Shown one piece after another: positions 34,943-44,538 of a DNA stretch of 64,000 nt (the first letter of the stretch is position 1; every line of letters begins with the position of its first letter). The stretch comes from Epilithonimonas hominis (GTDB lineage Bacteria; Bacteroidota; Bacteroidia; Flavobacteriales; Weeksellaceae). Location of the stretch: positions 43,760 through 107,759 of the forward strand of contig NZ_RJTU01000071.1 of assembly GCF_003730015.1 (NCBI RefSeq), written 5' to 3'. The notes below the pieces were generated by a model. That model had not been told where the DNA came from, ran no database searches, and was given only the letters and a program-made list of their open reading frames with translations. The position numbers and the translations under genes are program-made.

Positions 34943-35758
34943 ATGTCTGTACATTCTGAAATTAAAAAAATCACGACTGAAACCTTACGAAAAATGAAAT
35001 TCGATAAGGAAAAGATTACCATGCTGACGGCTTACGATTTTACAACTGCGAAAATGGTTGACGCAGGTGGTGTTGATTCAATTCTAATTGGAGATTCTGC
35101 CGCGAACGTAATGGCCGGTCACGAAACCACTTTGCCTATTACACTAGATCAAATGATCTATCATACACAATGTGTTGTTCGTGGTGTAGAAAGAGCTTTG
35201 GTTGTGGCAGATTTACCTTTCGGAACGTATCAGAGTAATCCAGAGAAAGCTTTGGATTCTGCAGTGAGAATGATGAAAGAAGGTGGCGCCCACGCCATTA
35301 AAATCGAAGGTGGAAAAGAGATTGAAGAATCGATTAGAAAAATCGTGAATGCAGGAATTCCGGTTTGTGGACATCTTGGTTTGACACCTCAAAGTATCTA
35401 TCAATTCGGAACTTATAAAGTAAGAGCTAAAGAAGATGCGGAAGCTGAGAAATTAATTTCTGATTGTAAATTATTGGAAGAATTAGGATGTTTCGCTGTT
35501 GTTTTGGAAAAAATTCCTGCAGCGCTTGCCAAAAAAGCTTCGGAAAGTATTTCTATTCCTACTATTGGAATTGGAGCTGGACCAGATTGTGACGGGCAGG
35601 TTTTGGTTTACCACGATATGGTTGGGATGAATCAAGGTTTTTCTCCAAAATTCTTGAGAAGATATCTTGACCTTTATACAGAAATTACAGGAGCAGTTTC
35701 TCAGTATGTGAAAGATGTGAAAAGCTCAGAATTTCCAAATGACAAAGAAAGCTATTAA
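34943..35758 (+). CDS. panB: 3-methyl-2-oxobutanoate hydroxymethyltransferase
   Basis: The protein (271 aa) makes ketopantoate from 2-oxoisovalerate and methylene-tetrahydrofolate, the first step of pantothenate synthesis. Family motifs are MLTAYDFTTAKMVD, ILIGDSAANVMAGH (metal-binding Asp), HAIKIEGG (Lys and Glu), GHLGLTPQS and GIGAGPDCDGQVLV. I chose ATG 34943; the frame runs further upstream but codes a hydrophobic stretch not expected in this soluble enzyme. It overlaps the next gene by 20 bases. panC and panD are not in the window. Confidence 0.96.
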   Translation: MSVHSEIKKITTETLRKMKFDKEKITMLTAYDFTTAKMVDAGGVDSILIGDSAANVMAGHETTLPITLDQMIYHTQCVVRGVERALVVADLPFGTYQSNPEKALDSAVRMMKEGGAHAIKIEGGKEIEESIRKIVNAGIPVCGHLGLTPQSIYQFGTYKVRAKEDAEAEKLISDCKLLEELGCFAVVLEKIPAALAKKASESISIPTIGIGAGPDCDGQVLVYHDMVGMNQGFSPKFLRRYLDLYTEITGAVSQYVKDVKSSEFPNDKESY

Positions 35759-36587
35759 ACTTTTAATAATTTTATTTGGATTCCTATTTCTATTTTCCTG
35801 CACATCGCAGAAAATGAAGTATGGAACGAGAACTGAGATTCACGATAAAGCTGATTCCTTACAATCACTAGCCAGAATCAAATATATCAAGAGTTTGGAT
35901 GATTCTGATTTCAAGGCTGGGAAATTTGATAATGGAAAAGTAGCTGTGAATTATCGTTTTCTGAAACCACAAACAATTGAAAAGAATAAAAAATATCCAT
36001 TGGTTTTGGTCTTTCACGGCTCTGGTGCAATTGGTACAAACAATACTTCTCAAATGGGTGTTTTGTCCAAAATGTGGCTTCTTCCGGAAAATAGAAAACA
36101 ATATCCTGTTTATGTTTTGTCTCCACAATTTCCAATTCGTTCGTCTAATTATCATCTCGATGAAAGCAGAAATGTAAAAGTTTCTAAGTCTAATGAACAT
36201 CTGGATTTGGTCTTAAAATCAATAGATTCTTTAGTCATTAATGAAAATATTGACCAAGACAGAATCTACGTAATGGGATTTTCTATGGGCGGTGCGACGA
36301 CTTCTAATGCGATTTCCAAAAGACCAGATCTGTTTGCAGCTGCCATTAATATTTCCGGAATTTCTCAGTTTGATAAAATGGACGAACTCACGAAAATGCC
36401 AATTTGGATTGTTCACGGAAGTCTGGATACGGATAATTTTCCTCACAGCAACTTCAAGTTTTTTGACGAAATGAAGTACAAAGGCAAAGTTTTTCTTTGG
36501 GAATATAAAGACAAATATCACAACAATATTCTTTCGGCAGAGCTCTTAGACGAGATTCCGAAATGGCTACTAAAACAACATCAATAA
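35739..36587 (+). CDS. Lipoprotein alpha/beta hydrolase (esterase/peptidase-like)
   Basis: The protein (282 aa) has a lipoprotein signal ending at LFSCTS (Cys about 21). The hydrolase domain has an oxyanion strand LVLVFHGSGAIG, the nucleophile elbow GFSMGG (Ser about 188), an Asp in HGSLDTD and a His in KYHNN, in the order of the prolyl-oligopeptidase/dienelactone hydrolase group. It is probably anchored in the envelope and cuts ester or peptide bonds. It overlaps panB by 20 bases and the rluA start by 1 base. Confidence 0.85.
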   Translation: MTKKAIKLLIILFGFLFLFSCTSQKMKYGTRTEIHDKADSLQSLARIKYIKSLDDSDFKAGKFDNGKVAVNYRFLKPQTIEKNKKYPLVLVFHGSGAIGTNNTSQMGVLSKMWLLPENRKQYPVYVLSPQFPIRSSNYHLDESRNVKVSKSNEHLDLVLKSIDSLVINENIDQDRIYVMGFSMGGATTSNAISKRPDLFAAAINISGISQFDKMDELTKMPIWIVHGSLDTDNFPHSNFKFFDEMKYKGKVFLWEYKDKYHNNILSAELLDEIPKWLLKQHQ

Positions 36588-37279
36588 TGTCTCAAAGTTT
36601 TTCTGAATCACAAATCGTCTACGAAGATAATCATATGATGGTCATCAACAAAAAAGCCGGACAATTGGTTCAGGGCGATAAAACCGGTGACTTATCTTTG
36701 CTTGAATTGATTAAAGACTTTATCAAAAAAAGAGACGATAAACCGGGCAATGTTTTTCTTGGTTTGGTTCATAGAATTGACAGACCAACTTCTGGTTTGA
36801 TTATTTATGCAAAAACTTCCAAAGCGCTTTCTAGATTGACTCAAATGGTAAAGAACCGTGAAGTTAAAAAAACGTATTGGGCCGTTGTAGGAAAAGAAAT
36901 GATTCCCAATTCTCAAAGATTGGTTCATTACCTTAAAAAAAATGAGAAAAATAACAAAGCGATTGTCTATCCAAAAGCAACCGATGGCGCAAAAGAATCG
37001 ATTTTGACTTATAATTTGATTAAATCCTTAGATAATTATCTTTTGCTGGAAGTGGATTTGGAAACAGGAAGACATCATCAGATTCGTGCGCAACTTTCTA
37101 AAATCGGAGTTCCAATCAAAGGTGATTTGAAATACGGAAGTCCGCGTTCTAACCAAGATGGAGGAATTTCCCTTCACGCCAGAAAATTAGAATTTACTCA
37201 TCCAGTTACCAAGGAGAATATACAAATCATAGCACCAGTTCCGCAGAATGATGCGGTTTGGAGAGCTTGTGAAGATTAA
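36587..37279 (+). CDS. RluA-family pseudouridine synthase
   Basis: The protein (230 aa) turns uridine into pseudouridine in rRNA or tRNA. The catalytic Asp is in HRIDRPTSG, and VYEDNHMMVINKKAG, RHHQIRAQ and GDLKYG blocks are present. There is no S4 domain, so it is like RluC/TruC-type short enzymes. I chose ATG 36587, which overlaps the stop of the hydrolase gene (TAATG); the longer frame would sit in that gene. Its 3' end overlaps the convergent AAA_14 gene by 4 bases. The target base is unknown. Confidence 0.92.
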   Translation: MSQSFSESQIVYEDNHMMVINKKAGQLVQGDKTGDLSLLELIKDFIKKRDDKPGNVFLGLVHRIDRPTSGLIIYAKTSKALSRLTQMVKNREVKKTYWAVVGKEMIPNSQRLVHYLKKNEKNNKAIVYPKATDGAKESILTYNLIKSLDNYLLLEVDLETGRHHQIRAQLSKIGVPIKGDLKYGSPRSNQDGGISLHARKLEFTHPVTKENIQIIAPVPQNDAVWRACED

Positions 37280-38406
37280 TGATTAATCACAAACTCGTGG
37301 AAATTTTCTTTCGTGATGATTTTCTCAATTTCTGGTTTATAGGTTTCTGAAAAATTCTTTGGGATTTTTGCCTTTTTTCGATCATTCCATTTGAATTCAT
37401 AAGCATAGAATTTTCCCTCAGCTTCTTCCAGATAATCAATTTCCTGTTGTGCGTGCGTTCTCCAGAAGTAGGTTTTCAAGTTTTTCAAATGATAAGAATT
37501 GGTTTTCATTCTTTCTGAAATCAAGAAATTTTCCCAGAGTTTTCCCACATCATCCCGAAGATTGAGTGGATTGAAGTTGTTCAAAATCGCATTCCGGATG
37601 CCGTTGTCGTAGAAGTAAATTTTCTTGCCTTTTTTGATTTCGTTTCTTAGGTTTCGGTTAAAACCATCCAATCTGAAAATAATGAACGATTGCTCCAGAA
37701 GCTTGATGTATTTTTCAACGGTCAAATTATCTATCCCAATCAATTGAGAAAGCTCGTTGTAGGACACTTCATTGCCCATTTGCAAAGCAAGAGCGGTGAG
37801 CAATTTTTCCAATTTTTCTGGTTTTTGGATGTTTTCCCATTGCAAAACGTCTTTGTAAAGATAACTTTCCGAGAGATTTTTCAAACGTTCAATTTCATCG
37901 CCGGGATTAGTTACAATCTCAGGATAATAGCCGAAAACCAAACGATGCTCCAGTAATCTGCGTTCTTCCAGAAAACCGTTTTGATTCGTCATTTCTTCAA
38001 AAGACAAAGGAAATAACTGATATTCCCATTTTCGTCCGGTTAAAGGTTCATTGATTTTATTCGCCAAATCAAAAGACGAAGATCCTGTGGCGATGACTTT
38101 CACATTTTTAATTTGATCGGTAATCAATTTAATGATAATTCCAATATTTTCGATTCTCTGAGCTTCATCAATAATCAAAGTTTTCGCAGTTCCTATCAAA
38201 GTTTTCAAAAAATCCGAAGTTGGATTTTGCAAAATATTCCGGATGTCGCTTTGGTCGCCGTTCCAATAGACGATGGGTTTTTCAAATTGCTCTTTCATCA
38301 GCTCCATCAACGTACTTTTTCCAACTTGTCTGGGTCCGCAAAGAATAATGGCTTTTCCATCTTTCAGACGTTTTTCTATATTTTTACCGAGCAATCTTTC
38401 AATCAT
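37276..38406 (-). CDS. AAA_14/DUF4143 family ATPase
   Basis: The protein (376 aa) has an N-terminal AAA+ domain with Walker A GPRQVGKST (residues 24-32) and Walker B LIIDEAQRI (about 89-97), then a winged-helix part and the C-terminal DUF4143 domain, in which EIDYLEEAEGKFYAYEFKW matches a PD-(D/E)xK nuclease-like core (D, then ExK). I chose ATG 38406 (start MIERLLGKNIEKRL, usual for the family) over GTG 38433, which lies inside a tandem repeat. The family is common as isolated, mobile-looking genes with no proven role; an antitoxin-, defence- or nuclease-like role is conjecture. Confidence 0.88.
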   Translation of the reverse strand: MIERLLGKNIEKRLKDGKAIILCGPRQVGKSTLMELMKEQFEKPIVYWNGDQSDIRNILQNPTSDFLKTLIGTAKTLIIDEAQRIENIGIIIKLITDQIKNVKVIATGSSSFDLANKINEPLTGRKWEYQLFPLSFEEMTNQNGFLEERRLLEHRLVFGYYPEIVTNPGDEIERLKNLSESYLYKDVLQWENIQKPEKLEKLLTALALQMGNEVSYNELSQLIGIDNLTVEKYIKLLEQSFIIFRLDGFNRNLRNEIKKGKKIYFYDNGIRNAILNNFNPLNLRDDVGKLWENFLISERMKTNSYHLKNLKTYFWRTHAQQEIDYLEEAEGKFYAYEFKWNDRKKAKIPKNFSETYKPEIEKIITKENFHEFVINH

Positions 38407-38407
38407 A

Positions 38408-38490
38408 ATTCGGAATTTTTCGATTTCATTCACAAATTTAATATAAATTTTTCGATTCCATTCGTGTTTTTAATATGAATTTTTCGATTT
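38408..38490. repeat. 32-bp imperfect tandem repeat upstream of the AAA_14 gene
   Basis: AATTTTTCGATT occurs at 38414-38425, 38446-38457 and 38478-38489, exactly 32 bases apart. Two copies also share the preceding TAATAT(A/G). The copies run up to the ATG of the AAA_14 gene, and the middle one contains a TAAATTTG -7-like box on the - strand. Confidence 0.85.
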
Positions 38491-38493
38491 TAC

Positions 38494-38531
38494 ATTAAAA
38501 AATCCTTCCAAATAGAAATTCTGGAAGGATT
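38494..38531 (-). terminator. Terminator of the TonB-family receptor gene
   Basis: AATCCTTCCA (38501-38510) pairs with TGGAAGGATT (38522-38531). On the - strand it is followed by a run of T, 24 bases after the receptor stop. Confidence 0.92.
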
Positions 38532-38554
38532 AAAAGAATAAATCTTCTTAAATT

Positions 38555-40717
38555 TTATTGACCTTGATTCAAAACGCCGCCGTTGGAATCCGAAGCGTTA
38601 TTTTTTATAAGATTAGGATCTTCTTTGGCTAATTTATTTTTGGTCGGAATTTTATAATTGAAAGAAATTCCGAATTTTCGGGTGTCGTTTTTGCTTGATA
38701 AAAGTACAGGACTCAAATCGTTTGGCGGAACAGAGTTGAAATAATTCTTATTCTGATTAAAAATATCATCTGCATAAAGCGAAACCGTAAGACGATCATT
38801 CATGAATTTTTTAGTCAAATTAATATCAAAAGATTGATTGAAAGGTTTGATAGCTTCAAAATAGAAATAATTTCCTTTGGTAATATGGCGGTAATTGGCT
38901 GTGAATTTGATGTCTTTTGGCAAAATAATCTGTGCCATTCCTCCAAAAACCCAGAATCCTTTGTTGTCCAGATCCGGAATTTCGTGTTTTTGATAATTGG
39001 TGTATAAATACAGAAAATTAATTTTATCCGGATTAAAATCAAACTTCAGCATCTCTTTCAGACTTTTGGTAAAAACCATAAAAGGAACCGGAATTCCCGC
39101 ATTGAAGCTGTGTATTCTCATTTTTGGGATGTTGATATTGGTGTTTGTAATCAACAGATCTTTTCTACCCACTTGTTGCGCAATATTGTTGTCGGAATAG
39201 CTGATGCTGTAGCTAAAAAAGGCATAATCAAAAGCCGAAATTTTGACCTCGAAGTTATCAAAAATGGTAGGTTGCAAATATGGATTTCCACTATAGTTAA
39301 TGTTTTGATTATTGAAAATCGTATTGTTTGGATTGAGGAAAGAAATGTTTGGAAGGTTAATTTTCTTGTTATAATTCAAACCAAAATAGACATTTTTCAT
39401 GAAATTATATTGCACGCTTGCATTCGGGAAAATCCGGAATTGATTGAACGGAACAAGATTTTTTTCTACAACAGCATTATTTTGCCAAATTCTCGTAATT
39501 CCGCTGATGTCATAGTTCTCTGCTCTGGCTCCTAGAATGAAATCGAATTTCTTTAGCTTAGATTGCAATTCTGCGTACATAGAAGAAGTTTGCCTTTGAT
39601 AATCTAAATTTGTAATGATTTTATTATCGGTGTCAAAACTCAGTTTTTCATATAGGCCTCCAACGCTTATTTTACCTTCGTCCAAAATTTTCAAAGGCTG
39701 GGAAAAATCCACCTTGAAGCTGTAAACATTTTGATTGGAAGCATTGGCAATATTGTTAACAGGATTGATGAAGCTTTTTTGAGCAAAATCTGTATTGTAA
39801 TTGTTATAATTTAATTGGAAATCCAGCTTTTTGTTTTTGTCATCAAAGCGTTTTTGATAGGTTAGAGTTGCTTCATTTCTGTTGACTAATGTATTGGCAA
39901 AATCCTCGGAATTAATTGGCGTAAGAATATTGTTAACCAAGCCAAAACCATTGCTGGAAATGGCGTTGTCATTATTATTTTTATTAAATTCATAGTTTAA
40001 AAGCAAACGATCTTCTCCCAAATCAAAAGTCATTGCGGCATTGGCAAAATAGCCTCTTCCAATTCTATCTGTAATGGTTTTTGAGAAATCATCCATCGTG
40101 CTCCATTGCGCACTTTCCCGATAGTTTTGTCCAAAATTAACTTGCCAACCAAAGTATTTGTTTCTGGCATTCAGACTGAGACTGTTCACAGTTCTGTTTC
40201 GGAATTTGTCATAATTGGTAAACGCATAGCTTCCGCTATAAGTTGCAGTAAGATAGCTTTTTGCGTTTTTGCTGGTAATGATATTAAGAATAGCGCCGCC
40301 GGAAGTTGCCGGAAATTCTGCGCCAGGTTGCGTGATGATTTCGATTCTTTCTATAGAATTTGCGGGCATTCCATCGAGAAAAGCAGTCAGCTCGTTGCTG
40401 GAGATATTCAGCGGTCGTCCATCCATGAAAACATCCAGCAATTTTCCCTGATACATCATTCCGGCAATATCTGTTGAAACCAAACCGGGAAGTTTTTTCA
40501 AGCCTTCCATCAATGTTCCGGAGTTGAGATTGGGTTGTTCAGAAAAGTCGAAAATCGTTCTGTCCGCCTTTTGTTCAACGGCTTTCTTCGTTTTGGTAAT
40601 GGTTACTGTCTCAATTTGTTTTTCCTTGTTGTCTGTTTCTTTTTTAGGAGTTTCCTGGGCAAAGTAGATTTGACTTAGAAATAGAGCAGAGATTGGAATG
40701 ATAGATTTTAACTTCAT
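38555..40717 (-). CDS. TonB-dependent receptor family outer-membrane protein
   Basis: The protein (720 aa) has a signal peptide (SIIPISALFLSQIYFAQ) and a plug domain (about residues 40-150) with VFMDGRPLNISSNELTAFLDGMPANSIERIEIITQPGAE in which the IERIEI strand is diagnostic, then a 22-strand-like barrel in the OMP_b-brl_3 style. The usual CarboxypepD_reg domain is missing. Start ATG 40717 is preferred over 40732 because the signal peptide begins there. The ligand is unknown; the divergent ECF sigma gene at 40857 might control it. Confidence 0.88.
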   Translation of the reverse strand: MKLKSIIPISALFLSQIYFAQETPKKETDNKEKQIETVTITKTKKAVEQKADRTIFDFSEQPNLNSGTLMEGLKKLPGLVSTDIAGMMYQGKLLDVFMDGRPLNISSNELTAFLDGMPANSIERIEIITQPGAEFPATSGGAILNIITSKNAKSYLTATYSGSYAFTNYDKFRNRTVNSLSLNARNKYFGWQVNFGQNYRESAQWSTMDDFSKTITDRIGRGYFANAAMTFDLGEDRLLLNYEFNKNNNDNAISSNGFGLVNNILTPINSEDFANTLVNRNEATLTYQKRFDDKNKKLDFQLNYNNYNTDFAQKSFINPVNNIANASNQNVYSFKVDFSQPLKILDEGKISVGGLYEKLSFDTDNKIITNLDYQRQTSSMYAELQSKLKKFDFILGARAENYDISGITRIWQNNAVVEKNLVPFNQFRIFPNASVQYNFMKNVYFGLNYNKKINLPNISFLNPNNTIFNNQNINYSGNPYLQPTIFDNFEVKISAFDYAFFSYSISYSDNNIAQQVGRKDLLITNTNINIPKMRIHSFNAGIPVPFMVFTKSLKEMLKFDFNPDKINFLYLYTNYQKHEIPDLDNKGFWVFGGMAQIILPKDIKFTANYRHITKGNYFYFEAIKPFNQSFDINLTKKFMNDRLTVSLYADDIFNQNKNYFNSVPPNDLSPVLLSSKNDTRKFGISFNYKIPTKNKLAKEDPNLIKNNASDSNGGVLNQGQ

Positions 40718-40856
40718 AGATTGTATTATCAATTAATTAGACTTTCAAATCATTCTTTTGTTACAAGTTGAATCCATTATAAAAATTTTTAACACTTTTA
40801 AGGTAAAAAAAAATCTCTGCCGTCATATTCATATGGAGTCGCTATCTTTACAGCCA

Positions 40857-41408
40857 ATGGCCGAAAAAAAATCTGTATCGATTACGGAAGTCGTGAAAAA
40901 TTACGGTTCCCAGCTCTTGCGCTTTATCAGTTCTAAAGTGGCAAAGACGGAAGATGCGGAGGATATTCTGCAGGAAGTTTGGTTTCAAACCAGCCGATTG
41001 ACTAACTTAAACGAGATAGAAAATGTTGGCGCTTGGTTGTATTCAGTTACCCGAAACAAAATCATCGACAGTTACAGAAAAAAGAAAACCGAATCTCTGG
41101 AAGATTTTGCTTATCAGGATGAAGATGGCGATCTGAATGTGAAAGACATTCTTTTGGCTGATGATAGATATAGTCCGGAACTTAGTGTTTTCAAAGAAAT
41201 GTTTTGGAACGAGCTGATGAAAGCTTTGGATGAATTACCAGAAAAGCAAAGGCGAGTTTACATCCAAAACGAACTCGAAGATAAAACCCTACAGGAAATT
41301 GCAGAGGAAGAAGGCGAAAACATCAAAACCATTATCAGTAGAAAATCTTATGCGGTAAAACACTTGCGAAAAAAACTGCAAGCGCTATATAAGGATTTGA
41401 ACGATTAA
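40857..41408 (+). CDS. ECF RNA polymerase sigma factor
   Basis: The protein (about 183 aa) has sigma region 2 (AEDILQEVWFQTSRL with the usual ED.lQe pattern, then NVGAWLYSVTRNKIIDSYRK) and region 4 (LPEKQRRVYIQNELEDKTLQEIAEEEGENIKTIISRKSYAVKHLRKKL). It redirects RNA polymerase to a small regulon. ATG 40857 is preferred because TATCTTTA (40843-40850) resembles a -7 box; ATG 40833 is an alternative. It is followed by a small membrane protein gene 62 bases later and is divergent from a TonB-family receptor. No standard anti-sigma factor is beside it. Confidence 0.85.
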   Translation: MAEKKSVSITEVVKNYGSQLLRFISSKVAKTEDAEDILQEVWFQTSRLTNLNEIENVGAWLYSVTRNKIIDSYRKKKTESLEDFAYQDEDGDLNVKDILLADDRYSPELSVFKEMFWNELMKALDELPEKQRRVYIQNELEDKTLQEIAEEEGENIKTIISRKSYAVKHLRKKLQALYKDLND

Positions 41409-41470
41409 ACTATATAGAAGTGAAAATTTTAAAGTTCATTTTGACAATTAAAAATAATAAGTAAAAACAA

Positions 41471-41869
41471 ATGAAACGTAATAAAAAGAAATTTTGGTTG
41501 ATTTTCCCGTTTGTTATTGCGGCAATGGGATTATTTATTTGGTTTTTCCAATGGCTTTGGAATATCCTTTTGCCAGAGATATTAGGTGTAAAAGCCATTA
41601 GTTATTGGCAGGCTTTCGGGATTTTGTTATTATCGAAAATTTTATTCGGAGGTTTTAATGGGAAGAAATTCGGGAGAAGAAATCATTTCGAAGGGCGTGA
41701 TGATTTGCGAGCAGGTTGGAAACAAAAATTCGAATCCAGATTTTGCGGCAGTGAAGAAGAGCGGGAAGAATTCAAAAAACGATGGAAAGAAAAGTTTGAA
41801 TCCCGATTTTGCGGAACAGAAGATGAAAAAGAAAAGTTCAAAGAAATGTGGAATCCGAAATCCGAATAG
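41471..41869 (+). CDS. Small membrane protein with duplicated 22-residue motif
   Basis: The protein (132 aa) has two membrane helices (about residues 9-32 and 45-61), then a charged cytoplasmic tail. The tail carries two tandem 22-residue units, W83-R104 and W105-M126, each with the pattern W-K-x-K-F-E-S-R-F-C-G-x-E-x-E and one Cys. The DNA unit is 66 bp, and a further decayed match (GGAATCCAGA, 41877) lies past the stop. Position after an ECF sigma gene suggests a membrane regulator, possibly redox-sensing by the cysteines, but this is inference. I know no named family. Confidence 0.7.
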   Translation: MKRNKKKFWLIFPFVIAAMGLFIWFFQWLWNILLPEILGVKAISYWQAFGILLLSKILFGGFNGKKFGRRNHFEGRDDLRAGWKQKFESRFCGSEEEREEFKKRWKEKFESRFCGTEDEKEKFKEMWNPKSE

Positions 41870-41918
41870 AAGTTTTGGAATCCAGATTTTGAGCTAAAAG
41901 ACAATAATGCATAAAATA

Positions 41919-41950
41919 AAAATTCTCACAAACTTTGTGAGAATTTTTTT
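41919..41950. terminator. Bidirectional terminator before acnA
   Basis: AAAATTCTCACAAA pairs perfectly with TTTGTGAGAATTTT (41934-41947) and is flanked by A- and T-runs. It serves the + membrane-protein gene and the - acnA gene ending at 41970. Confidence 0.93.
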
Positions 41951-41969
41951 GCAATTAAAAGTTAAATTT

Positions 41970-44240
41970 TCAACCTTGTTTTTCCATTTTCTTAATGAGA
42001 TTAAGTGCAGAACCAGCTTTAAACCATTCGATTTGTCCAGCATTGTAGGTATGGTTAGCTTTAATAATATCTTTAGTTCCATCAGCGTGAACAAACTCTA
42101 ATGTCAAAGGTTTACTTGGCGCAAATTGATCCAGATCTAGGAAATTAATGATGTCATCTTCCTGGATTTTATCATAGTCATCCTTGTTGTCAAATGTCAA
42201 GGCCAGCATTCCTTGTTTCTTAAGGTTTGTTTCGTGGATACGGGCAAAAGATTTTACCAAAACAGCTCTCACGCCAAGATGTCTTGGTTCCATCGCAGCG
42301 TGTTCTCTGGAAGAACCTTCACCGTAATTCTCATCGCCTACAACAATGGTTGGAATTTCTGCAGCTTTATATTGTCTTGCAGAATCTGGAACTGGTTTAT
42401 ATTGCCCGTCCAATTGATTTTTAACTTTGTTGGTTTCCATATTGAAAGCATTGACAGCGCCAATTAGCATATTGTTGGAAATGTTGTCAAGGTGTCCGCG
42501 ATATTTCAGCCAAGGGCCAGCCATAGAGATATGGTCAGTCGTACATTTTCCGTATACTTTGATGAGTAATCTTGCGCCGGTAATATTGAGTCCGTCCCAA
42601 GCTGGGAATTCTTCTAATAACTGAAGTCTGTCAGATTCTGGCGAAACAATAACTTCTACATTAGAACCATCTTCCGCCGGCGCAATATAACCCGGGTCGT
42701 CCACATCAAATCCTAATCTTGGTAAATCATCTCCGCTTGGTTCGTCAAGAAGAACTTCTATTCCGTCCTTATTTTTAAGTTTATCTGTTAAAGGGTTGAA
42801 TCTCAAATCTCCTGCAATTGCCATCGCGGTTACCAATTCCGGAGAACCTACGAAAGCATAGGTGTTCGGGTTTCCATCTGCTCTTTTTGAGAAGTTTCTG
42901 TTGAAAGAGTGAACAATTGTATTTTTCTCTTGTTTTTCAGCGCCTTCGCGAGCCCATTGTCCGATACAAGGTCCGCAAGCATTCGCAAAAACTCTACCTC
43001 CAATTTCGTCAAAAGTTTTTAAGAAACCATCTCTTTCTACCGTAAACCTCACTTGTTCTGAACCTGGAGTAATGGTATATTCTGCTTTGACGTCAAGGTT
43101 TTTATCTTTAGCTTGTTTAGCAACAGAAGCAGCTCTTGCTATATCTTCGTAAGATGAATTGGTACAAGAACCAATTAAGCCAACTTCAATTTTTGTAGGC
43201 CAGCCGTTTTTCTCTGCAATTTCTTTCATTTTAGAAATCGGAGTATAAAGGTCAGGTGTGAAAGGTCCGTTCAGTGCTGGTTCTAGTTCACTTAAATTGA
43301 TTTCAATAAGCTGGTCATAATATTTTTCAGGTTCTGCGTGAACTTCTGGGTCAGCTTTCAAAACGTGAGCAATTGCATCTGCTGCATCAGCCAAATCTTC
43401 TCTATCTGTTGAACGAAGATATTTGCTCATATTTTGGTCGTACTCAAAAATAGAAGTGGTTGCGCCGATTTCTGCGCCCATATTACAAATCGTTCCTTTT
43501 CCAGTACAAGACAATGAATTCGCACCTTCTCCGAAATATTCTACAATCGCACCAGTTCCACCTTTTACAGTAAGAATTCCTGCAACTTTTAGAATGATAT
43601 CTTTTGGAGCAGTCCAGCCATTAAGTTTTCCAGTTAATTTAACACCAATCATTTTTGGGAATTTCAGTTCCCACGCCATTCCTGCCATTACGTCTACAGC
43701 ATCTGCGCCACCAACTCCGATCGCCACCATTCCAAGTCCACCAGCATTTACAGTATGAGAATCGGTTCCAATCATCATTCCGCCTGGAAAAGCATAATTT
43801 TCTAAAACTACTTGGTGGATAATTCCCGCTCCTGCTTTCCAAAACCCAATGCCGTATTTGTTGGAAACGGATTCTAAAAACTGATAAACTTCGTTATTTT
43901 TGTTATTAGCATCTACCAAATCAGTTGCAGATCCAACTCTTGCTTGAATCAAATGATCTAGGTGAACTGTTGAAGGAACAGCGACTTTTTTCTTTCCTGC
44001 TTGCATAAATTGTAAAAGCGCCATCTGCGCCGTCGCATCCTGCATTGCCACTCTATCCGGAGCAAAGTCTACATAAGATTCTCCTCTTTTAAATGCTTCT
44101 TTTGTCTGTGAAGAAAAAAGGTGAGCACAAAGAATTTTTTCGGAATAAGTAAGAGGTCTTCCCATAAAAGCTCTTGCTTCGTTTACTCTGTTTTCGAAAT
44201 CAGAATAAACTTTTTTGATCATATCCAAGTCAAAAGTCAT
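41970..44240 (-). CDS. acnA: Aconitate hydratase, AcnA/mitochondrial type
   Basis: The protein (756 aa) isomerises citrate to isocitrate in the TCA cycle using a 4Fe-4S cluster. Cluster ligands are in [10 protein letters not shown] and ACGPCIGQW; substrate residues are visible in DSHTVNAGG and [14 protein letters not shown]. Its length fits the mitochondrial-type group. It lies downstream of acnB on the same strand, but acnB has its own terminator, so the two are separate units. Confidence 0.95.
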   Translation of the reverse strand: MTFDLDMIKKVYSDFENRVNEARAFMGRPLTYSEKILCAHLFSSQTKEAFKRGESYVDFAPDRVAMQDATAQMALLQFMQAGKKKVAVPSTVHLDHLIQARVGSATDLVDANNKNNEVYQFLESVSNKYGIGFWKAGAGIIHQVVLENYAFPGGMMIGTDSHTVNAGGLGMVAIGVGGADAVDVMAGMAWELKFPKMIGVKLTGKLNGWTAPKDIILKVAGILTVKGGTGAIVEYFGEGANSLSCTGKGTICNMGAEIGATTSIFEYDQNMSKYLRSTDREDLADAADAIAHVLKADPEVHAEPEKYYDQLIEINLSELEPALNGPFTPDLYTPISKMKEIAEKNGWPTKIEVGLIGSCTNSSYEDIARAASVAKQAKDKNLDVKAEYTITPGSEQVRFTVERDGFLKTFDEIGGRVFANACGPCIGQWAREGAEKQEKNTIVHSFNRNFSKRADGNPNTYAFVGSPELVTAMAIAGDLRFNPLTDKLKNKDGIEVLLDEPSGDDLPRLGFDVDDPGYIAPAEDGSNVEVIVSPESDRLQLLEEFPAWDGLNITGARLLIKVYGKCTTDHISMAGPWLKYRGHLDNISNNMLIGAVNAFNMETNKVKNQLDGQYKPVPDSARQYKAAEIPTIVVGDENYGEGSSREHAAMEPRHLGVRAVLVKSFARIHETNLKKQGMLALTFDNKDDYDKIQEDDIINFLDLDQFAPSKPLTLEFVHADGTKDIIKANHTYNAGQIEWFKAGSALNLIKKMEKQG

Positions 44241-44538
44241 ATCTCGATATTTTTTATTTTTATTAATCCCGCTTTTTAAAGTAAAGCAGGAGATTTTAAA
44301 TCATTATCATTTATCAAATTCCATTCCTATACTCGTAAATAAAGGATTAATTATAATGAATGATATTAATATTTTGAAAGTATGAAGTTAAGGAAAAAAT
44401 AAAGTCGTTGATCTTGACCTAGGTTAAAAAAATATTAAAGCAATTAAAATAGAAAGATTCTAAACAAAAAAATGGAAGACTTCTCGCAAAATCTTCCATT
44501 TATATTTAAAATGCCTGATGGCTTTAATTCAAAATCTA
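44241..44538. other. 298-base gap between acnB and acnA
   Basis: This AT-rich gap holds the acnB terminator, AT-rich ATCATT-type repeats (44297-44350) and the palindrome-like TTGACCTAGGTTAA (44414-44427, core ACCTAGGT). No open frame of note is seen. Confidence 0.7.
44464..44500 (-). terminator. Terminator of acnB
   Basis: AATGGAAGA (44471-44479) pairs with TCTTCCATT (44492-44500). On the - strand a T7 tract follows, 39 bases after the acnB stop. Confidence 0.92.

Noticed and set aside
38408..38490. CRISPR-like array
   Set aside because: The three copies are degenerate, the repeat is contiguous with no unique spacers, and no cas gene is near.
40106..40477. A 123-codon open frame on +
   Set aside because: It is antisense to the plug domain of the TonB-family receptor.
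41658..41897. A 79-codon open frame on + in a second frame of the small membrane protein gene
   Set aside because: It arises from the 66-bp repeat read out of frame; it has no start context of its own.
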